A stretch of DNA of 64,000 nt from Enterococcus lacertideformus (GTDB lineage: Bacteria; Bacillota; Bacilli; Lactobacillales; Enterococcaceae): the NCBI GenBank assembly GCA_015680865.1, contig JADAKE010000016.1, positions 310,001 to 374,000 on the forward strand, read 5' to 3'. Of the stretch, positions 21,153 through 34,900 are shown in pieces. The notes under the pieces were generated by a model, which searched no databases, was not told the origin of the DNA, and saw nothing but the letters and a program-made list of their open reading frames with translations. The position numbers and the translations under genes are program-made. Each line of letters opens with the position of its first letter. Position 1 is the stretch's first letter.

Positions 21153-23999
21153 TTAATTTTTTTTAACGATCTTACTAGATGTTCTTTCCATTATTCCTTT
21201 TAAGTACTTTCCTGTGTAACTTTTTTTTACTTTAATGAGTTCTTCTGGTGTCCCAGTAGCTAAAATCGTACCGCCACCTTCACCACCTTCTGGACCAAGG
21301 TCAATAATATGATCTGCTGTTTTAATCACATCAAGATTGTGTTCAATAACTAACACCGTATTCCCAGCATCAACAAGGCGTTGCAATACATCAAGCAAAC
21401 GCGCGATATCATCCTTATGAAGACCAGTGGTTGGCTCATCTAAAATATAAAAGTTTTTGCCGTTAGATATTTTGTGTAATTCACTAGCTAGCTTCATGCG
21501 TTGTGCTTCACCACCCGATAGTGTCGTCGCTGGTTGTCCCATTGTGACATATCCTAAACCTACATCAACAATTGTTTGTAATTTCCGATGAATCTTAGGA
21601 ATCGTCTGAAAAAATTTTACTGCATCTTCTACCGTAATCTCTAAAACATCTGCAATATTTTTTCCTTTGTAATGTACCTCTAACGTTTCTGAATTATATC
21701 GTTTTCCATGACAGACTTCGCACGGTACATATACATCTGGCAAAAAGTGCATTTCAATTTTAATGATTCCATCTCCGCGACATGCTTCACATCGTCCTCC
21801 TTTTACGTTAAAACTGAAGCGTCCTTTTTTATAACCACGCATTTTCGCTTCATTTGTTTGAGCAAACAAATCTCTGATATCATCAAACACACTTGTATAA
21901 GTAGCCGGATTGCTGCGAGGCGTTCTTCCGATCGGGCTTTGATCAATATCAATGATTTTTTCGATGCTTTCATAGCCAGTAATTGATTTGAACTTGCCTG
22001 GTTTAGCAGAATTATGATTGATTTTTTGAGCAAGAGCACGTTTAAGGATACTATTTACTAAAGTACTCTTACCTGAACCAGACACTCCAGTTACAGCAAC
22101 AAATTCACCTAAAGGAAATTCAACTGACACATTTTTTAGATTGTTTTCCATTGCCCCACTAATTTTTATTGCTTGACCATTTCCCTTTCGACGAACAGTG
22201 GGCACAGGAATACTTTTTTTACCTGATAGATACTGACCAGTTAGGGAATTCTGATCAACAGCCACTTCCTCCGGTGTTCCAGCAGAAACGATCTCTCCGC
22301 CTTGATGCCCAGCTCCAGGTCCGACATCGATCAAATAATCTGCCGCACGCATAGTGTCTTTATCATGTTCCACTACCACCAAAGTATTGCCTAAATCTCG
22401 CATTTTTTTCAAAGAACCAATCAAACGGTCGTTATCTCTTTGATGAAGCCCAATTGAAGGCTCATCTAAAATATAGAGAACGCCTGATAAATTAGAACCA
22501 ATTTGAGTAGCCAAGCGGATACGTTGTGCTTCACCACCAGATAAAGTACCAGATGCCCGGCTCAATGTTAAGTAGTCTAACCCAACATTTTCTAAAAATG
22601 AAAGACGATCATTTACCTCTTTTAAAATAGGTCGCGCAATCACTTTTTCTTGCTCAGAAAGCGCCAAACTAGAAAAGAATGCCACCGCTTTTTGAATCGA
22701 CAATTCATTGGTTTGTCCAATGTTTGTTCCATTTATTTGAACAGACAATGCTTGTGGATTCAAACGATAACCGTGACAAGTTTGACAGGTGAGCTCGGTC
22801 ATGTATTGACGCATCTGCTCTCTCGTAAAGTCACTATTCGTGTCATGATAGCGTCGTTTGATATTCTTTAATACCCCTTCAAAGGTTGTTTCAACGTCAC
22901 GTACACCACCAAAATCATTTTCATAATGAAAATGGAACAATTCGTCCGTTCCATTTAATACGATTTCTTGATGCTGCGCCGGTAACTCTTCAAAAGGTGT
23001 ATCCATATCGATTCCATAGCTTTCACAGGCTTGCGCTAACATTTGTGGATAATATTGAGAACTAATAGGATTCCATGGAACGATTACTCCTTGGCTTAAC
23101 GTTTTTGTACGGTCAGGGATGACCAAATCTTGATCTACTTCTAACTTAACACCTAGTCCATCACAATCAGGGCAGGCCCCAAATGGTGCATTAAACGAAA
23201 ACAACCGCGGTTCTAATTCACCTACAGTGAAGCCACAATACGGACAAGCATAATGTTCACTAAATAACATCTCTTCTTCACCAATTACATCAATCAAAAC
23301 ATAACATTCCGCTAAACGTAAAGCCGATTCGATCGAATCAAACAATCGTGATCGAATTCCTTCTTTTATGATAACACGATCAACCACGATAGCAATATCA
23401 TGTTTTTTATTTTTTTCCAGTTCTGGCACTTCGCTTAAGTCGTAAATATCGCCATCCACTCGAACACGTACATAACCTTCTTTTTGAATACGCTTGAATA
23501 CTTTTTTATGTTGACCTTTTTTCTTCACAATAATCGGCGCAAGAATTTGGATTTTCGTTCGCTCCGGCAATGCCAGTACTTTATCCGCCATTTGGTCAAC
23601 GGATTGACTCGTAATCTCAATATTGTCGTTAGGACAGATCGGATGCCCAACACGTGCAAATAATAGTCGGAGATAATCGTTGATTTCTGTCACAGTCCCC
23701 ACAGTTGAACGTGGATTTTTACTTGTAGTTTTTTGATCAATTGAAATTGCAGGGCTTAATCCATCAATGCTATCGACATCTGGTTTATCCATCTGCCCTA
23801 AAAACTGACGTGCGTATGCAGAAAGACTCTCTACATACCTTCTTTGCCCTTCCGCATATAATGTATCAAAAGCTAATGAGCTTTTTCCCGAGCCTGATAA
23901 ACCTGTCACCACGACAAATTTGTCTCTAGGAATTGTTACATTTATGTTCTTTAGATTATGCGCTCTTGCACCATGAATAATAATTTTATCGTTCGCCAT
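21153..23999 (-). CDS. uvrA: excinuclease ABC subunit A
   Basis: UvrA, the damage-recognition ATPase of nucleotide excision repair. Two ABC modules are intact: Walker [10 protein letters not shown] (~33-41) and GVSGSGKST (~639-647), with ABC signatures LSGGEAQR twice and the Walker [14 protein letters not shown] / [10 protein letters not shown]. Zinc motifs CPYC..CPDC (~251-280) and CEAC..CEVC (~736-763) are present. 948 residues is normal. It starts 9 bases after uvrB, so uvrBA is an operon. Confidence 0.97.
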   Translation of the reverse strand: MANDKIIIHGARAHNLKNINVTIPRDKFVVVTGLSGSGKSSLAFDTLYAEGQRRYVESLSAYARQFLGQMDKPDVDSIDGLSPAISIDQKTTSKNPRSTVGTVTEINDYLRLLFARVGHPICPNDNIEITSQSVDQMADKVLALPERTKIQILAPIIVKKKGQHKKVFKRIQKEGYVRVRVDGDIYDLSEVPELEKNKKHDIAIVVDRVIIKEGIRSRLFDSIESALRLAECYVLIDVIGEEEMLFSEHYACPYCGFTVGELEPRLFSFNAPFGACPDCDGLGVKLEVDQDLVIPDRTKTLSQGVIVPWNPISSQYYPQMLAQACESYGIDMDTPFEELPAQHQEIVLNGTDELFHFHYENDFGGVRDVETTFEGVLKNIKRRYHDTNSDFTREQMRQYMTELTCQTCHGYRLNPQALSVQINGTNIGQTNELSIQKAVAFFSSLALSEQEKVIARPILKEVNDRLSFLENVGLDYLTLSRASGTLSGGEAQRIRLATQIGSNLSGVLYILDEPSIGLHQRDNDRLIGSLKKMRDLGNTLVVVEHDKDTMRAADYLIDVGPGAGHQGGEIVSAGTPEEVAVDQNSLTGQYLSGKKSIPVPTVRRKGNGQAIKISGAMENNLKNVSVEFPLGEFVAVTGVSGSGKSTLVNSILKRALAQKINHNSAKPGKFKSITGYESIEKIIDIDQSPIGRTPRSNPATYTSVFDDIRDLFAQTNEAKMRGYKKGRFSFNVKGGRCEACRGDGIIKIEMHFLPDVYVPCEVCHGKRYNSETLEVHYKGKNIADVLEITVEDAVKFFQTIPKIHRKLQTIVDVGLGYVTMGQPATTLSGGEAQRMKLASELHKISNGKNFYILDEPTTGLHKDDIARLLDVLQRLVDAGNTVLVIEHNLDVIKTADHIIDLGPEGGEGGGTILATGTPEELIKVKKSYTGKYLKGIMERTSSKIVKKN

Positions 24000-24008
24000 G
24001 TAATCCTC

Positions 24009-26003
24009 CTACTCCGAAGCCTTTAATTCAAGAATCATATCCCGGACATTTGCGGCCGTCTCAAAATCTAATGCTTTAGCAGCATACTTCATTTCTTTTT
24101 CTAATTTCATTAACAAGGTTGTTTTTTCTTCTCTAGTCATTTCTTCATAGGATACTTGAACCGTTTCTTTAGCATCGTCTTCTGATTCTTTCGTAATTGA
24201 GATTAAATCACGAATTTCTTTGATGATCGTTTTTGGTACGATTCCACGTTCTTGATTGTATTGTTCTTGGATACTACGACGCCTTGCTGTTTCATCGATC
24301 GCTCTTTGCATCGAATCTGTCACTTTATCTGCATACATAATCACTTTTCCTTCAGCGTTTCTGGCAGCACGTCCAATTGTTTGTACTAACGAACGCTCGC
24401 TACGTAAGAATCCTTCTTTGTCTGCATCCAAAATAGCCACTAGCGAAACTTCCGGTACATCAAGGCCTTCACGTAACAAGTTGATCCCTACGAGCACATC
24501 AAATTCTCCTAAACGAAGATCACGAATGATTTCAGTACGTTCTAATGTTTTGATATCGCTATGAAGATATTTGACTTTAATTCCTAGCTCTTTGAAATAA
24601 TCCGTCAAATCTTCAGACATTTTTTTCGTTAAGGTAGTAACTAACACCCTTTGATCTTTTTCGACTCGTTCATTGATTTCCCCCACAAGATCATCAATTT
24701 GTCCCATGATTGGCCGTACTTCAATTATAGGATCAAGTAATCCAGTAGGACGAATGATCTGTTGAATAACAGTATCAGTTTGTTCATATTCATAAGGTCC
24801 TGGTGTCGCAGACACGTAAACGATTTGATTGACATGCTTTTCAAATTCTTCTAATCTCAGCGGGCGGTTATCTAAAGCAGATGGTAGACGAAAACCATAA
24901 TCCACCAACATTTGCTTTCTGGCACGATCCCCATTGTACATGCCACGGATCTGAGGCATCGTTACATGTGATTCATCAATAATAATTAAAGAATCCTCTG
25001 GAAAGAAGTCAAGCAAGGTATAAGGTGGTTCACATTCTTTACGTCCATCCATATGTCGTGAATAGTTTTCAATCCCAGAAGTATAACCCATCTCTAACAT
25101 CATTTCAATGTCATAATTGGTTCGTTGCTCCAGTCGTTGTGCTTCAAGTAGTTTATTTTCATTTCGTAAAACTGTCAGGCGCTGCTCAAGTTCTGCTTTA
25201 ATGTTAGCGACAGCTTGTTCCATGTGTTCATCATTGGTGACAAAATGAGTTGCTGGAAAAATCGCAACATGCTCTGTTTTACCTAGAACTTCTCCTGTCA
25301 AGGCATTCACTTCACGAATCCTTTCTACTTCATCACCAAAAAATTCGACACGAAGTGCACGTTCATCACGAGAAGCTGGAAAAATTTCCACAACATCACC
25401 ACGCACTCGAAAACGACCGCGCTGAAAATCGATATCATTTCGTTCAAATTGGATACTAACTAACTCACGAATCAGCTGATTCCGATCAAGCTCTGTTCCC
25501 TTTCGAATAGAAACGACTTGTTTTTGATATTCAAAAGGTGACCCTAGACCGAAAATACAAGAAACAGAAGCAATAACAATGACATCATTTCGCTCCAATA
25601 GCGAACTAGTTGCTGAATGTCGTAGTTTATCAATTTCATCATTAACACTTGAATCTTTTTCAATATAAGTATCACTTGAAGGGACATACGCTTCAGGTTG
25701 ATAATAATCATAATAAGACACAAAGTATTCAACAGCATTTTCAGGAAAAAATTCTTTGAATTCCCCATATAATTGTCCAGCTAATGTTTTATTATGTGCA
25801 ATAATCAGGGTTGGCTTATTTACTTTTTCAATAAGATTTGAAACAGTATAAGTTTTCCCTGTACCAGTTGCTCCTAAAAGTATCTGAGCTTTCTTTCCCC
25901 CGATTACTCCATCCACTAATTGGTTAATCGCCTCTGGCTGATCACCTGCTGGTTGATATTTTGACACCAACTCAAAGTGTCGGGAGGTATCTCTTTCTAT
26001 CAT
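24009..26003 (-). CDS. uvrB: excinuclease ABC subunit B
   Basis: UvrB, the helicase-like damage verifier handed DNA by UvrA. Walker [11 protein letters not shown] (~44-53), the beta-hairpin segment [14 protein letters not shown] (~93-106), DESHVT (~341) and the SF2 motifs [10 protein letters not shown] and QTIGRAARN are intact. The C-terminal UVR domain ([22 protein letters not shown]) binds UvrC. 664 residues. Promoter and LexA-like box lie at 26087-26112. Confidence 0.97.
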   Translation of the reverse strand: MIERDTSRHFELVSKYQPAGDQPEAINQLVDGVIGGKKAQILLGATGTGKTYTVSNLIEKVNKPTLIIAHNKTLAGQLYGEFKEFFPENAVEYFVSYYDYYQPEAYVPSSDTYIEKDSSVNDEIDKLRHSATSSLLERNDVIVIASVSCIFGLGSPFEYQKQVVSIRKGTELDRNQLIRELVSIQFERNDIDFQRGRFRVRGDVVEIFPASRDERALRVEFFGDEVERIREVNALTGEVLGKTEHVAIFPATHFVTNDEHMEQAVANIKAELEQRLTVLRNENKLLEAQRLEQRTNYDIEMMLEMGYTSGIENYSRHMDGRKECEPPYTLLDFFPEDSLIIIDESHVTMPQIRGMYNGDRARKQMLVDYGFRLPSALDNRPLRLEEFEKHVNQIVYVSATPGPYEYEQTDTVIQQIIRPTGLLDPIIEVRPIMGQIDDLVGEINERVEKDQRVLVTTLTKKMSEDLTDYFKELGIKVKYLHSDIKTLERTEIIRDLRLGEFDVLVGINLLREGLDVPEVSLVAILDADKEGFLRSERSLVQTIGRAARNAEGKVIMYADKVTDSMQRAIDETARRRSIQEQYNQERGIVPKTIIKEIRDLISITKESEDDAKETVQVSYEEMTREEKTTLLMKLEKEMKYAAKALDFETAANVRDMILELKASE

Positions 26004-26086
26004 TTTTCATCCTCCTTTTCGTTCTCTCCTCTTCATTTTACGACCACAAAAAAGAAAAGGAAAGCAAAGGCATTCCTTAATTTAAC

Positions 26087-26112
26087 ATTATACCACACCG
26101 AACATACTTTCG
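26087..26112 (-). promoter_or_regulatory. uvrB promoter with overlapping LexA-like box
   Basis: On the minus strand TGGTATAAT (extended -10, TATAAT at 26087-26092) is followed upstream by a LexA/DinR-like palindrome, read on + as CGAACATACTTTCG (26099-26112), one base from CGAAC-N4-GTTCG. The box sits inside the promoter spacer, where a repressor would block polymerase. SOS control of uvrBA is usual in Firmicutes. Confidence 0.65.
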
Positions 26113-26293
26113 CTACTTCTGCGTTTGTATTAGAATGTAAAATAAAGAGACCTTATATGTTATGTTTTATAACACGAGTTGTAAATAATCAAGGATTTTT
26201 TTCTTTTTTCAGCATTCTCAACTTGTAACTATTATTAGTTTTCACTTATAATAAAAAAATATGGAAAGTTATTTATATTTTAGGAGGTTGATT

Positions 26294-27790
26294 ATGAAAA
26301 AAAAGTATTTGCTTCATAGCATTATTTTCATAATGATAGGACTTGTTACATTTGTACTTAGCAACCCTGTACAAGCAGATAATAAAGGGGCAGTCACGTC
26401 AAACACAAACGAAACAATGCAAAAAATAAAACCCAAAAAAGCGACCTATGTGATTGCAAGTGATTCTGCTTTTGCACCTTTTGAGTTTCAAAACGTTGAA
26501 GGCAAATACGAGGGCATTGATGTTAACTTAATGAATGAAATCTCAAAATTACAAGGATTCAACTTACGTATGGATTACCGTGGTTTCTCCGCGGCCTTAC
26601 AAGCACTAGATTCTGGTCAAGCTGACGGAGTGATCTCAGGTATGACGGTAACTGACGAACGTAAAAAAAACTATGATTTCTCAGATCCTTATTTTGATAG
26701 TGGTATCCAAATCGCTGTAAAAAAAGGGAACAAATCAATCAAATCTTACGAAGATCTAAAAGGTAAAAAAGTCGGCGCCAAAGTCGGTACCGAAAGTGCT
26801 GATTTTTTAAGTGCCCATGAAAGTCAATACGGTTATACGATAAAATATTTCGATGCTGCTGATCAACTTTATGATGGGATAAAAGTCGGGGCAATCGATG
26901 CGATGATGGATGATTATCCTGTCATTGGATACGCAATCAAAAATGGCCAAGAATTAGAAACTCCCATCACCAAAGAGTCTGGTGGCCAATATGCTTTTGC
27001 TGTAAAAAAAGGACAACATCCTGAACTTTTACAAATGTTCAATGAAGGATTAAAAGAATTAAAACGAACAGGAAAATACGATAAAATTTTAAACAAGTAT
27101 ATCTCAACAGGTAGTAGCACTAATACAGAAAACACAGATGAATCAACATTGATCGGCGTATTGCAAAACAATTATAAATCTTTACTTAAAGGATTATGGA
27201 AAACCATTTTACTGACGCTGATTTCATTTGCTTTAGCATTGATCATTGGTGTTATTTTCGGTTTATTTAGCGTAGCGCCAATCCGAGCATTGAGGACAAT
27301 CGCTAGTATCTACGTCGATATCATCCGAGGCATCCCAATGATGGTCCTTGCATTCTTTATCTTTTTTGGATTACCAGGAATTGTCGGTTTCACTATCCCA
27401 GACTTTATCGCCGGAATCATCACTCTAACATTAAATGCAAGTGCTTATATAGCGGAAATCGTTCGAGGTGGGATCAAAGCTGTTCCAGTGGGACAAATGG
27501 AAGCTTCTAGAAGTTTAGGGCTCTCATATCATCGCACCATGCAAAAAATCATCTTACCTCAAGCAATAAAAATCATGTTACCATCTTTTGTGAATCAGTT
27601 TGTTATTTCTTTAAAAGATACGACAATCATTTCAGCGATCGGCGTAGTAGAATTATTACAAACCGGGAAAATAATCGTGGCACGTACAACACAAAGCACA
27701 TATGTTTACCTCATCATCGCTATCATGTATCTGATTTTAATTACTATTCTGACGAAATTAGCGAAAGTCTTAGAAAAGAAGGTGAAATAA
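26294..27790 (+). CDS. glutamine-type ABC transporter, fused substrate-binding and permease protein
   Basis: The ATG at 26294 follows AGGAGGTTGATT and gives 498 residues. A signal sequence (residues ~5-28, ending PVQA) precedes a periplasmic-binding-protein-type domain ([16 protein letters not shown]...[12 protein letters not shown], ~44-275). A His/Glu/Gln-type permease follows with four to five helices and the EAA loop [23 protein letters not shown] (split here as [12 protein letters not shown] and [10 protein letters not shown]). Such fusions are standard for polar amino acid uptake in lactic acid bacteria. The ATPase gene follows after one base. Glutamine is the likely, not proven, substrate; note its value for GlmS. 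Confidence 0.9.
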   Translation: MKKKYLLHSIIFIMIGLVTFVLSNPVQADNKGAVTSNTNETMQKIKPKKATYVIASDSAFAPFEFQNVEGKYEGIDVNLMNEISKLQGFNLRMDYRGFSAALQALDSGQADGVISGMTVTDERKKNYDFSDPYFDSGIQIAVKKGNKSIKSYEDLKGKKVGAKVGTESADFLSAHESQYGYTIKYFDAADQLYDGIKVGAIDAMMDDYPVIGYAIKNGQELETPITKESGGQYAFAVKKGQHPELLQMFNEGLKELKRTGKYDKILNKYISTGSSTNTENTDESTLIGVLQNNYKSLLKGLWKTILLTLISFALALIIGVIFGLFSVAPIRALRTIASIYVDIIRGIPMMVLAFFIFFGLPGIVGFTIPDFIAGIITLTLNASAYIAEIVRGGIKAVPVGQMEASRSLGLSYHRTMQKIILPQAIKIMLPSFVNQFVISLKDTTIISAIGVVELLQTGKIIVARTTQSTYVYLIIAIMYLILITILTKLAKVLEKKVK

Positions 27791-27791
27791 G

Positions 27792-28529
27792 ATGGCAGAA
27801 AAAATTTTAGTTGAACATCTTGTAAAAAAATACGGTGAAAATACCGTTTTAAATGACATCAATGTTTCCATCAACGAAGGCGACGTTGTTTGTATCATCG
27901 GTCCTTCTGGTTCAGGAAAAAGTACATTTTTAAGATGTTTAAACCGCTTAGAAGAACCAACGGGTGGCGATATCATCATTGATGGCGCACACTTAATGGA
28001 CAAGAACACAGATATCAATCTGGTAAGACAGCATATTGGAATGGTCTTCCAACACTTCAATCTCTTTCCCCACTTATCTGTGCTAGAAAACATCACTTTA
28101 GCACCGATGGATTTAAAGAAAGAATCAAAAGAAGCAGCAGAAAAAAAAGCCATCAAATTGCTTCAGACAGTCGGCCTTGAAGATAAAAAAGATATGTATC
28201 CAGAAATGCTTTCCGGAGGACAAAAACAGCGCGTTGCCATTGCTCGTGCCTTAGCTATGAATCCCGATATCATGCTTTTTGACGAACCAACTTCCGCACT
28301 TGATCCAGAAATGGTCGGTGATGTATTGAACGTCATGAAAAAACTAGCAAAGCAAGGTATGACAATGGTGATCGTTACCCACGAAATGGGATTTGCCAAA
28401 GAAGTTGCGAATCGTGTCATGTTCATTGACGGTGGCAACTTCCTTGAAGATGGGACACCCCAACAAATTTTTGAAAATCCACAAAATGAACGAACAAAAG
28501 ACTTTTTAGATAAAGTATTAGATATTTAG
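27792..28529 (+). CDS. glnQ: polar amino acid (glutamine) ABC transporter ATPase
   Basis: A 245-residue ABC ATPase: Walker [11 protein letters not shown] (~34-43), Q-loop [13 protein letters not shown], signature [15 protein letters not shown] (~138-152), Walker [15 protein letters not shown] and H-loop [12 protein letters not shown]. This subgroup energises His/Gln/Glu importers. It directly follows the fused receptor-permease and completes the transporter. Confidence 0.93.
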   Translation: MAEKILVEHLVKKYGENTVLNDINVSINEGDVVCIIGPSGSGKSTFLRCLNRLEEPTGGDIIIDGAHLMDKNTDINLVRQHIGMVFQHFNLFPHLSVLENITLAPMDLKKESKEAAEKKAIKLLQTVGLEDKKDMYPEMLSGGQKQRVAIARALAMNPDIMLFDEPTSALDPEMVGDVLNVMKKLAKQGMTMVIVTHEMGFAKEVANRVMFIDGGNFLEDGTPQQIFENPQNERTKDFLDKVLDI

Positions 28530-28571
28530 TGAAAAAATACGTTTCCTAGATAGCAACAAGAAACAAACGCC

Positions 28572-28700
28572 TAAGCTGAAGAAGTCAGAAAGTAGGAAAA
28601 CTATCTTCTGGTTTCTTCAGCTTATTACGTCTGTGATTATTCGTTGTCTCCTTACCTGTTGGTTTGAGCTTCAAAATACGAAAGGACGAAAAGATTCAAT
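28572..28700. repeat. intergenic palindrome plus tail (palindrome family, copy 2)
   Basis: TAAGCTGAAGAA...TTCTTCAGCTTA form an imperfect stem around CAGAAAGTAGGAAAACTATCTTCTG. The following ~75 bases (ATTATTCG..GGTTTGAGCTTCAAAATACG) resemble the tail of copy 4 at 30.9 kb. It lies just after glnQ and may terminate it. Nothing else is seen in 28701-29050. Confidence 0.6.
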
Positions 28701-29054
28701 GTCTTAAAGGATCGATTTTGATGTTAGAGATGTGTACTCCTTGTCGAAACTATTCTCACTTCTTATAAAAGATCATCATTTGCGCCTTGTAGTAAAAACA
28801 AAGTGTATTATATAGTCCATTCTTAACAAGATACCTACCAATTGCCCAACTAGGCTTCTCAAATCATACAAAAAGAAAGGATGAAAAAGCAAGACATTCC
28901 ACCTCTTTAATCCAGACATATCCATCATTAACCGCCGCCTTCTTATAAGAAACATCAAAAGCGATTATTGTACTATTGACTGAAACATAAGGCAAAAAAC
29001 ATAGTTAAAACGAAACCCAATAAATCCTTCACCAGCAATCATAAAAAACGGAAA

Positions 29055-29103
29055 AAGCCAAAGAAGGCAAAAACTGAGAAGTAGTTTTCCTATTCTTTGG
29101 CTT
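29055..29103. terminator. palindrome after dnaJ, probable bidirectional terminator (palindrome family, copy 3)
   Basis: AAGCCAAAGAA...TTCTTTGGCTT with an inner AAAACTACTTCTCAGTTTT-type stem, T/A runs on both sides, 40 bases beyond the dnaJ stop at 29143. Confidence 0.65.
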
Positions 29104-29142
29104 ATTTTTTTGAGTCAGACATCTTATTGCGACCACTTTTTC

Positions 29143-30309
29143 TTATTTTCTTTTTTTACCACCAAAAGCATCTTTTACTTTGTCAAAGAACCCATCTTCT
29201 TGTTGCTCTTCAACTTTCATGCCACCAGCAGCCGCAAACGCACGTAACGCTTCACGTTGTTCTTCGTTCAAATTCTTTGGTGTAATCAGTTTTACTTTTA
29301 CATGTTGGTCACCATTCGCTCCACCACGAAGCTTAGGCGCTCCTTTGCCACGCAAGCGGAAGTTCGTACCGGTTTGCGTACCTGCAGGAATTTTTAACTT
29401 CACATTTCCGTGAACAGTTGGAACTTGTACTTCATCACCTAACGCTGCTTGAACAAAACTTAGTGGCAATTCATAATAAATCTCTGAACCATCACGATCA
29501 AAAATATCACTTTCTTCTACACGGAATACAACATAAAGATCCCCAAATGGACCCCCATTTTCTCCCGCTTCCCCTTGACCAGCCAAACGCATTTGTTGTC
29601 CTTCTTCAACACCAGCTGGTACGTTTACTTTTACAGAGTGTGCTTTCTTCTCATGTCCAGAACCATGACAAGTCGGACAGGGATCTTTGATTTCTTTCCC
29701 AGTACCATGACAAACATCACAAGTCTGGCGACTCATTACACGCCCAAGTGGTGTTTGACGTTCAACATTGATCGCCCCTGATCCGTGACAATTATGACAA
29801 GTCGTCGGTTGCTTTCCTGGTTTTGCACCATTCCCATGACAAGTGTGACAAATTTCTTCACGATTATATTTGATTTCTTTTTCTACGCCAAAAATAGCTT
29901 CTTCAAAAGATAAATCTACTGTATATTGCAAATCCGCCCCCTGTCGAGGGGCATTAGGATCTACTGTACGACCACCGCCAAAGAATGAGTCAAAGATAGC
30001 TTCAAACCCACCAAAACCACCACTTGAGAATCCGCCAAAGCCGCCACCAAAACCGCCGCCGGCTCCACCAGCGCCATAATTTGGATCTGTTCCTGCATGA
30101 CCATATTGATCATAAGCCGCACGTTTTTGTGGGTCGCTTAAAATTTCATAAGCTTCCGATACTTCCTTAAATTTCTCTTCCGCATCAGTCTCTTTATTAA
30201 TATCTGGATGATATTTTTTTGAGAGTTTGCGATAAGCTTTTTTAATTTCATCTTCAGAAGCTCCTTTTGAGAGCCCTAAAACTTCGTAATAATCACGTTT
30301 TGTTGCCAT
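29143..30309 (-). CDS. dnaJ: chaperone DnaJ
   Basis: A 388-residue DnaJ (Hsp40), the co-chaperone that stimulates DnaK ATPase. The J domain includes YHPDINKET (HPD at ~33-35). A Gly/Phe-rich linker (~75-105) leads to four zinc-binding CxxCxGxG units ([32 protein letters not shown], ~150-218) and the C-terminal peptide-binding domains. A 0.8-kb gap separates it from dnaK, unusual because the two are normally adjacent; no CIRCE is visible in that gap. Confidence 0.97.
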   Translation of the reverse strand: MATKRDYYEVLGLSKGASEDEIKKAYRKLSKKYHPDINKETDAEEKFKEVSEAYEILSDPQKRAAYDQYGHAGTDPNYGAGGAGGGFGGGFGGFSSGGFGGFEAIFDSFFGGGRTVDPNAPRQGADLQYTVDLSFEEAIFGVEKEIKYNREEICHTCHGNGAKPGKQPTTCHNCHGSGAINVERQTPLGRVMSRQTCDVCHGTGKEIKDPCPTCHGSGHEKKAHSVKVNVPAGVEEGQQMRLAGQGEAGENGGPFGDLYVVFRVEESDIFDRDGSEIYYELPLSFVQAALGDEVQVPTVHGNVKLKIPAGTQTGTNFRLRGKGAPKLRGGANGDQHVKVKLITPKNLNEEQREALRAFAAAGGMKVEEQQEDGFFDKVKDAFGGKKRK

Positions 30310-30533
30310 AGGCTTTCCTCCTATTGGTTCTCTTCATTTCCACGTCGCTTGTTATCATATCATATTTTCACTAAAACAAAAACTGCTACTTTAAAGTATT
30401 TTTTAAGAAAAAGAGAGTGGTACATAAAATACATGATATTCAAAGAGTCGTCCTTCAGTATTAAGTTAAAATCGCTCAAAACATGAGACGCTGTTTCGCG
30501 TGCTTCTCCCTTAATACTCAGAGCAAGACGCTC

Positions 30534-30665
30534 TTTACCTCTTTTTTAAACGGTATCCAAGCATCAGCTCCTTGAAATAAGCCTAAATTTTTTGAAATAT
30601 GAAAGCTTTTTAAAAATTTTTTCTTATTGTCATCGAAGCTACACAATGCTCTCACAACCTCTACT
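30534..30665. repeat. dispersed intergenic repeat, paired with the copy at 36229-36362
   Basis: The segment TTAAACGGTATCCAAGCATC...AGCTCCTTGAAATAAGCC, then an imperfect palindrome (30576-30627), then TTATTGTCATCGAAGCTAC and CTCTCACAACCTCT is repeated near 36229-36362 with few changes. A second, partial unit starts at ~30666. Confidence 0.65.
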
Positions 30666-30807
30666 CTTAAACGGTGTTCAAGCATCAGCTCTTCAACCAC
30701 AAGCTCTGATTTGTTCAGAACTAAGCGCTTCTTTCACAACTTCTAATTCAGGTTGCTCCAAAGTCAATTCTATAGTAAGGAAACATAGAACTAATCTCTG
30801 CGAAAAA

Positions 30808-30960
30808 AAGCCGAAGAACCCAGAAAATATAAAAAGCTATTTTCGGCTTCTTCGACTTATTGCATCCGCGATTACTCAACGCATTTTACCACTTGGTTCG
30901 AACTTTAAAACATTAAAAAACGAAGTGGTTCGATGTTGCAAAGTATCTACTTAGGGTTAA
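30808..30960. repeat. intergenic palindrome plus tail (palindrome family, copy 4)
   Basis: AAGCCGAAGAA...TTCTTCGACTT encloses the family core GAAAATATAAAAAGCTATTTTC (26 bases shortened here to its ends GAAAATAT and CTATTTTC). The tail contains GATTACTC, TTGGTTCGAAC and ACGAAGTGGTTCGATGTT. It fills part of the unusual dnaK-dnaJ gap (30310-31131), in which I see no gene. Confidence 0.65.
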
Positions 30961-31131
30961 GAGCTGTATACTTCTGTCACAATTTCTTCATCGCGACCTC
31001 TTTTTGACACAATGTTCAAATACCTTCCTCTTGTCGAGGCAATTTCAAATAGAAAGGAAAAGATCCTTTCTATCCAAAACTTATCGCTTACGCAAAATAG
31101 CCTATTTATCACTATTATTTAAATGAATCAA

Positions 31132-32991
<1,860 letters not shown>

Positions 32992-33024
32992 TTATTGTTC
33001 TATCTATATTTCTATATCATGACT

Positions 33025-33588
33025 TTATTGTGCAACAATAACCATCGTCGGTCTTAATACACGGTCATGTAGTTTGTATCCTTCTTGTAACACTTCAACA
33101 ATCGTATCAGCTGTGAGCTCATCTGACGCTGGCACGGTTTTAACAGCCTGATGAAGATTTGGATCAAAAGCTTCCCCTTTTGCGGGAATTTTTTCAATTC
33201 CTTCTTCTTTAAGAGCTTGTTTAAGACTTTCTAAAACCATCTCCACACCTTTTTTCAAGCTTGCTCCTTGATCGTCAGATACATCGGTTGCCAAAGCTCG
33301 CTCTAAATTATCAATTGAAGGCAATAACTTTTTCGCTAGATCTTGCGAACGATATTTTTGTAATTGCTCACGCTCATTTTTCCCACGATTTGCCATGTTG
33401 GCAATTTCTGCACGAGCGCGCAAATACTTATCTTCTATTTCTTCAAGTTCTGCTTTTAAATTTGAAAGCTCGAACGTTTCAGCCTCTACATCAGAGACAC
33501 CTGAGTCTTCTGCTGCTTCTGCATCGAATTCCATCTCTGGTTGTACATCTCTTACTTCTTTATCTAACTCTTCTTGATTTTCTTTCAC
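33025..33588 (-). CDS. grpE: nucleotide exchange factor GrpE
   Basis: A 187-residue GrpE that releases ADP from DnaK. An acidic N-terminus precedes the long coiled coil ([28 protein letters not shown], shown in part: [14 protein letters not shown] at ~54-67) and the C-terminal beta domain with FDPNLHQAV and [16 protein letters not shown]. It lies between hrcA (45 bases) and dnaK (60 bases) in the heat-shock operon. Confidence 0.96.
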   Translation of the reverse strand: MKENQEELDKEVRDVQPEMEFDAEAAEDSGVSDVEAETFELSNLKAELEEIEDKYLRARAEIANMANRGKNEREQLQKYRSQDLAKKLLPSIDNLERALATDVSDDQGASLKKGVEMVLESLKQALKEEGIEKIPAKGEAFDPNLHQAVKTVPASDELTADTIVEVLQEGYKLHDRVLRPTMVIVAQ

Positions 33589-33633
33589 GATACACTCTCC
33601 CTTTCGTTATTCAGTCAGCTATTTATTTTTGAA

Positions 33634-34677
33634 CTATGAACCAGATAAATCAAGTGATCGATAATATTCCGCAAGCTTAGCTGATAATTCTTGGCGATAA
33701 ACATCAACCAATCCCAACATTTTTGAATAAGGCATACTTGTTGGTCCTAACAAAGCTATTATACCTCGTCCATGTCCAGTAATCTCATAACTTGCTTGAA
33801 TCATACTCATGTTTTGCAAAAGATCATTTCCTAATTCGGATCCAATCTTGATATGGATGTTACTATCTGTAGGAACGATCATCTGAGTGAGTTCATAGGT
33901 GTCCGTCATAAATGAAAACATTGATTTGAATTGATCAAGATCTTGATGGGATTTATAATCTAATAGATTCATTTGCCCACTTACATAAATTTTGTCTTCA
34001 AAGGCATGCCCGAGTACCGTTTCAAAAAGATTAGATATTCCTTCAGTAGTCTGAAAGTACTTATGCAAGATCATTGGAATTTCGGTTCGCAACTTATGGT
34101 AGACAGTCATTAATGGATCTCCCACTAAACGATCATTAACGATTCGAACAATTTTTTCTAAATCCTGACTTCCTAGATTTTCAGGAAGTGTAAATACTTG
34201 GCTTTCTACATTCCCTTTATCCGTCACCACGATTGCGATTACTTGACGGTTATTTAATGGAACAATTCGAAAGCCAGTTAAACGACGGTCTTTAATTTCT
34301 GGCCCTAACGAGAAGGTTGTGTAACTAGTCAGCTCGGATAAAATCTCAGCAGATCGTTTGATAATCTCGTTAATTTCATGGAATTCTTTACTTAAAGACT
34401 GCCGAATCTGCTGCAAATCATCGTTTGTTACACGAGCAGGTCGTAGCAAATGATCAACGTAATGACTATAACCTAGTGCAGAAGGAACTCTCCCTGAAGA
34501 TGAGTGAGTTTTAAGTAATAATCCTTCATCTTCTAATGCCTTCATATCATTTCGAATCGTTGCTGAACTTGCTTCGACTCCTTCTTCCATTAATGTTTTG
34601 GAACCAACGGGCACGCCACTACTCGTATAGCTTTGGATGATTAGACGTAAAATCTCACTTTGTCTTTGTGTTAACAT
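33634..34677 (-). CDS. hrcA: heat-inducible transcription repressor HrcA
   Basis: HrcA binds CIRCE and represses the dnaK operon until titrated by misfolded protein through GroEL (known). The ATG at 34677 gives 347 residues beginning MLTQRQSEILRLIIQSY, a winged-helix domain with SSATIRNDMKALEDEGLL (~39-56). The C-terminal effector domain has the family block GPTSMPYSKMLGLVD. Two CIRCE boxes lie immediately upstream. Confidence 0.96.
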   Translation of the reverse strand: MLTQRQSEILRLIIQSYTSSGVPVGSKTLMEEGVEASSATIRNDMKALEDEGLLLKTHSSSGRVPSALGYSHYVDHLLRPARVTNDDLQQIRQSLSKEFHEINEIIKRSAEILSELTSYTTFSLGPEIKDRRLTGFRIVPLNNRQVIAIVVTDKGNVESQVFTLPENLGSQDLEKIVRIVNDRLVGDPLMTVYHKLRTEIPMILHKYFQTTEGISNLFETVLGHAFEDKIYVSGQMNLLDYKSHQDLDQFKSMFSFMTDTYELTQMIVPTDSNIHIKIGSELGNDLLQNMSMIQASYEITGHGRGIIALLGPTSMPYSKMLGLVDVYRQELSAKLAEYYRSLDLSGS

Positions 34678-34692
34678 CTTCCTCACCTCTCA

Positions 34693-34719
34693 TTAGCACT
34701 CATATATTCTAAGTGCTAA
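34693..34719 (-). promoter_or_regulatory. CIRCE operator 1
   Basis: TTAGCACTC-N9-AAGTGCTAA, one base from the consensus inverted repeat. It sits between the -10 box and the hrcA start, so HrcA here would block initiation or early elongation. Confidence 0.93.
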
Positions 34720-34729
34720 CCCAATTACT

Positions 34730-34758
34730 AATATAGCGAGAAGCAAATAGTGTGTCAA
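34730..34758 (-). promoter_or_regulatory. hrcA-grpE-dnaK promoter
   Basis: On the minus strand TTGACA (34753-34758), a 17-base spacer and TATATT (34730-34735). It lies between the two CIRCE boxes. Confidence 0.75.
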
Positions 34759-34764
34759 GAAAAA

Positions 34765-34813
34765 CAACTCAAATTTTAGCACTCATGTAACTAGAGTGCT
34801 AAAATTTGAGTTG
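34765..34813 (-). promoter_or_regulatory. CIRCE operator 2 inside a 20-bp-armed perfect palindrome
   Basis: A perfect TTAGCACTC-N9-GAGTGCTAA (34776-34802) is extended on both sides to 20-base arms, the outer parts being CAACTCAAATT and its complement. It is upstream of the -35 box and downstream of hemW, so the same DNA may be operator and hemW transcription terminator. Confidence 0.9.
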
Positions 34814-34900
34814 CTACTTAATAAACCTTTGAAAAATCAATCTGTAGTAATGCTACTTTTTTACTAAACAAAAATTTTTAACAATTTATTTTTTAGAGCT

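Noticed and set aside
28776..28958. 60-codon minus frame between glnQ and dnaJ
   Set aside because: No ribosome site, no family features, lies in repeat-flanking AT-rich DNA.
29418..29690. Plus-strand open frames across dnaJ and dnaK
   Set aside because: Antisense shadows of strongly coding chaperone genes.
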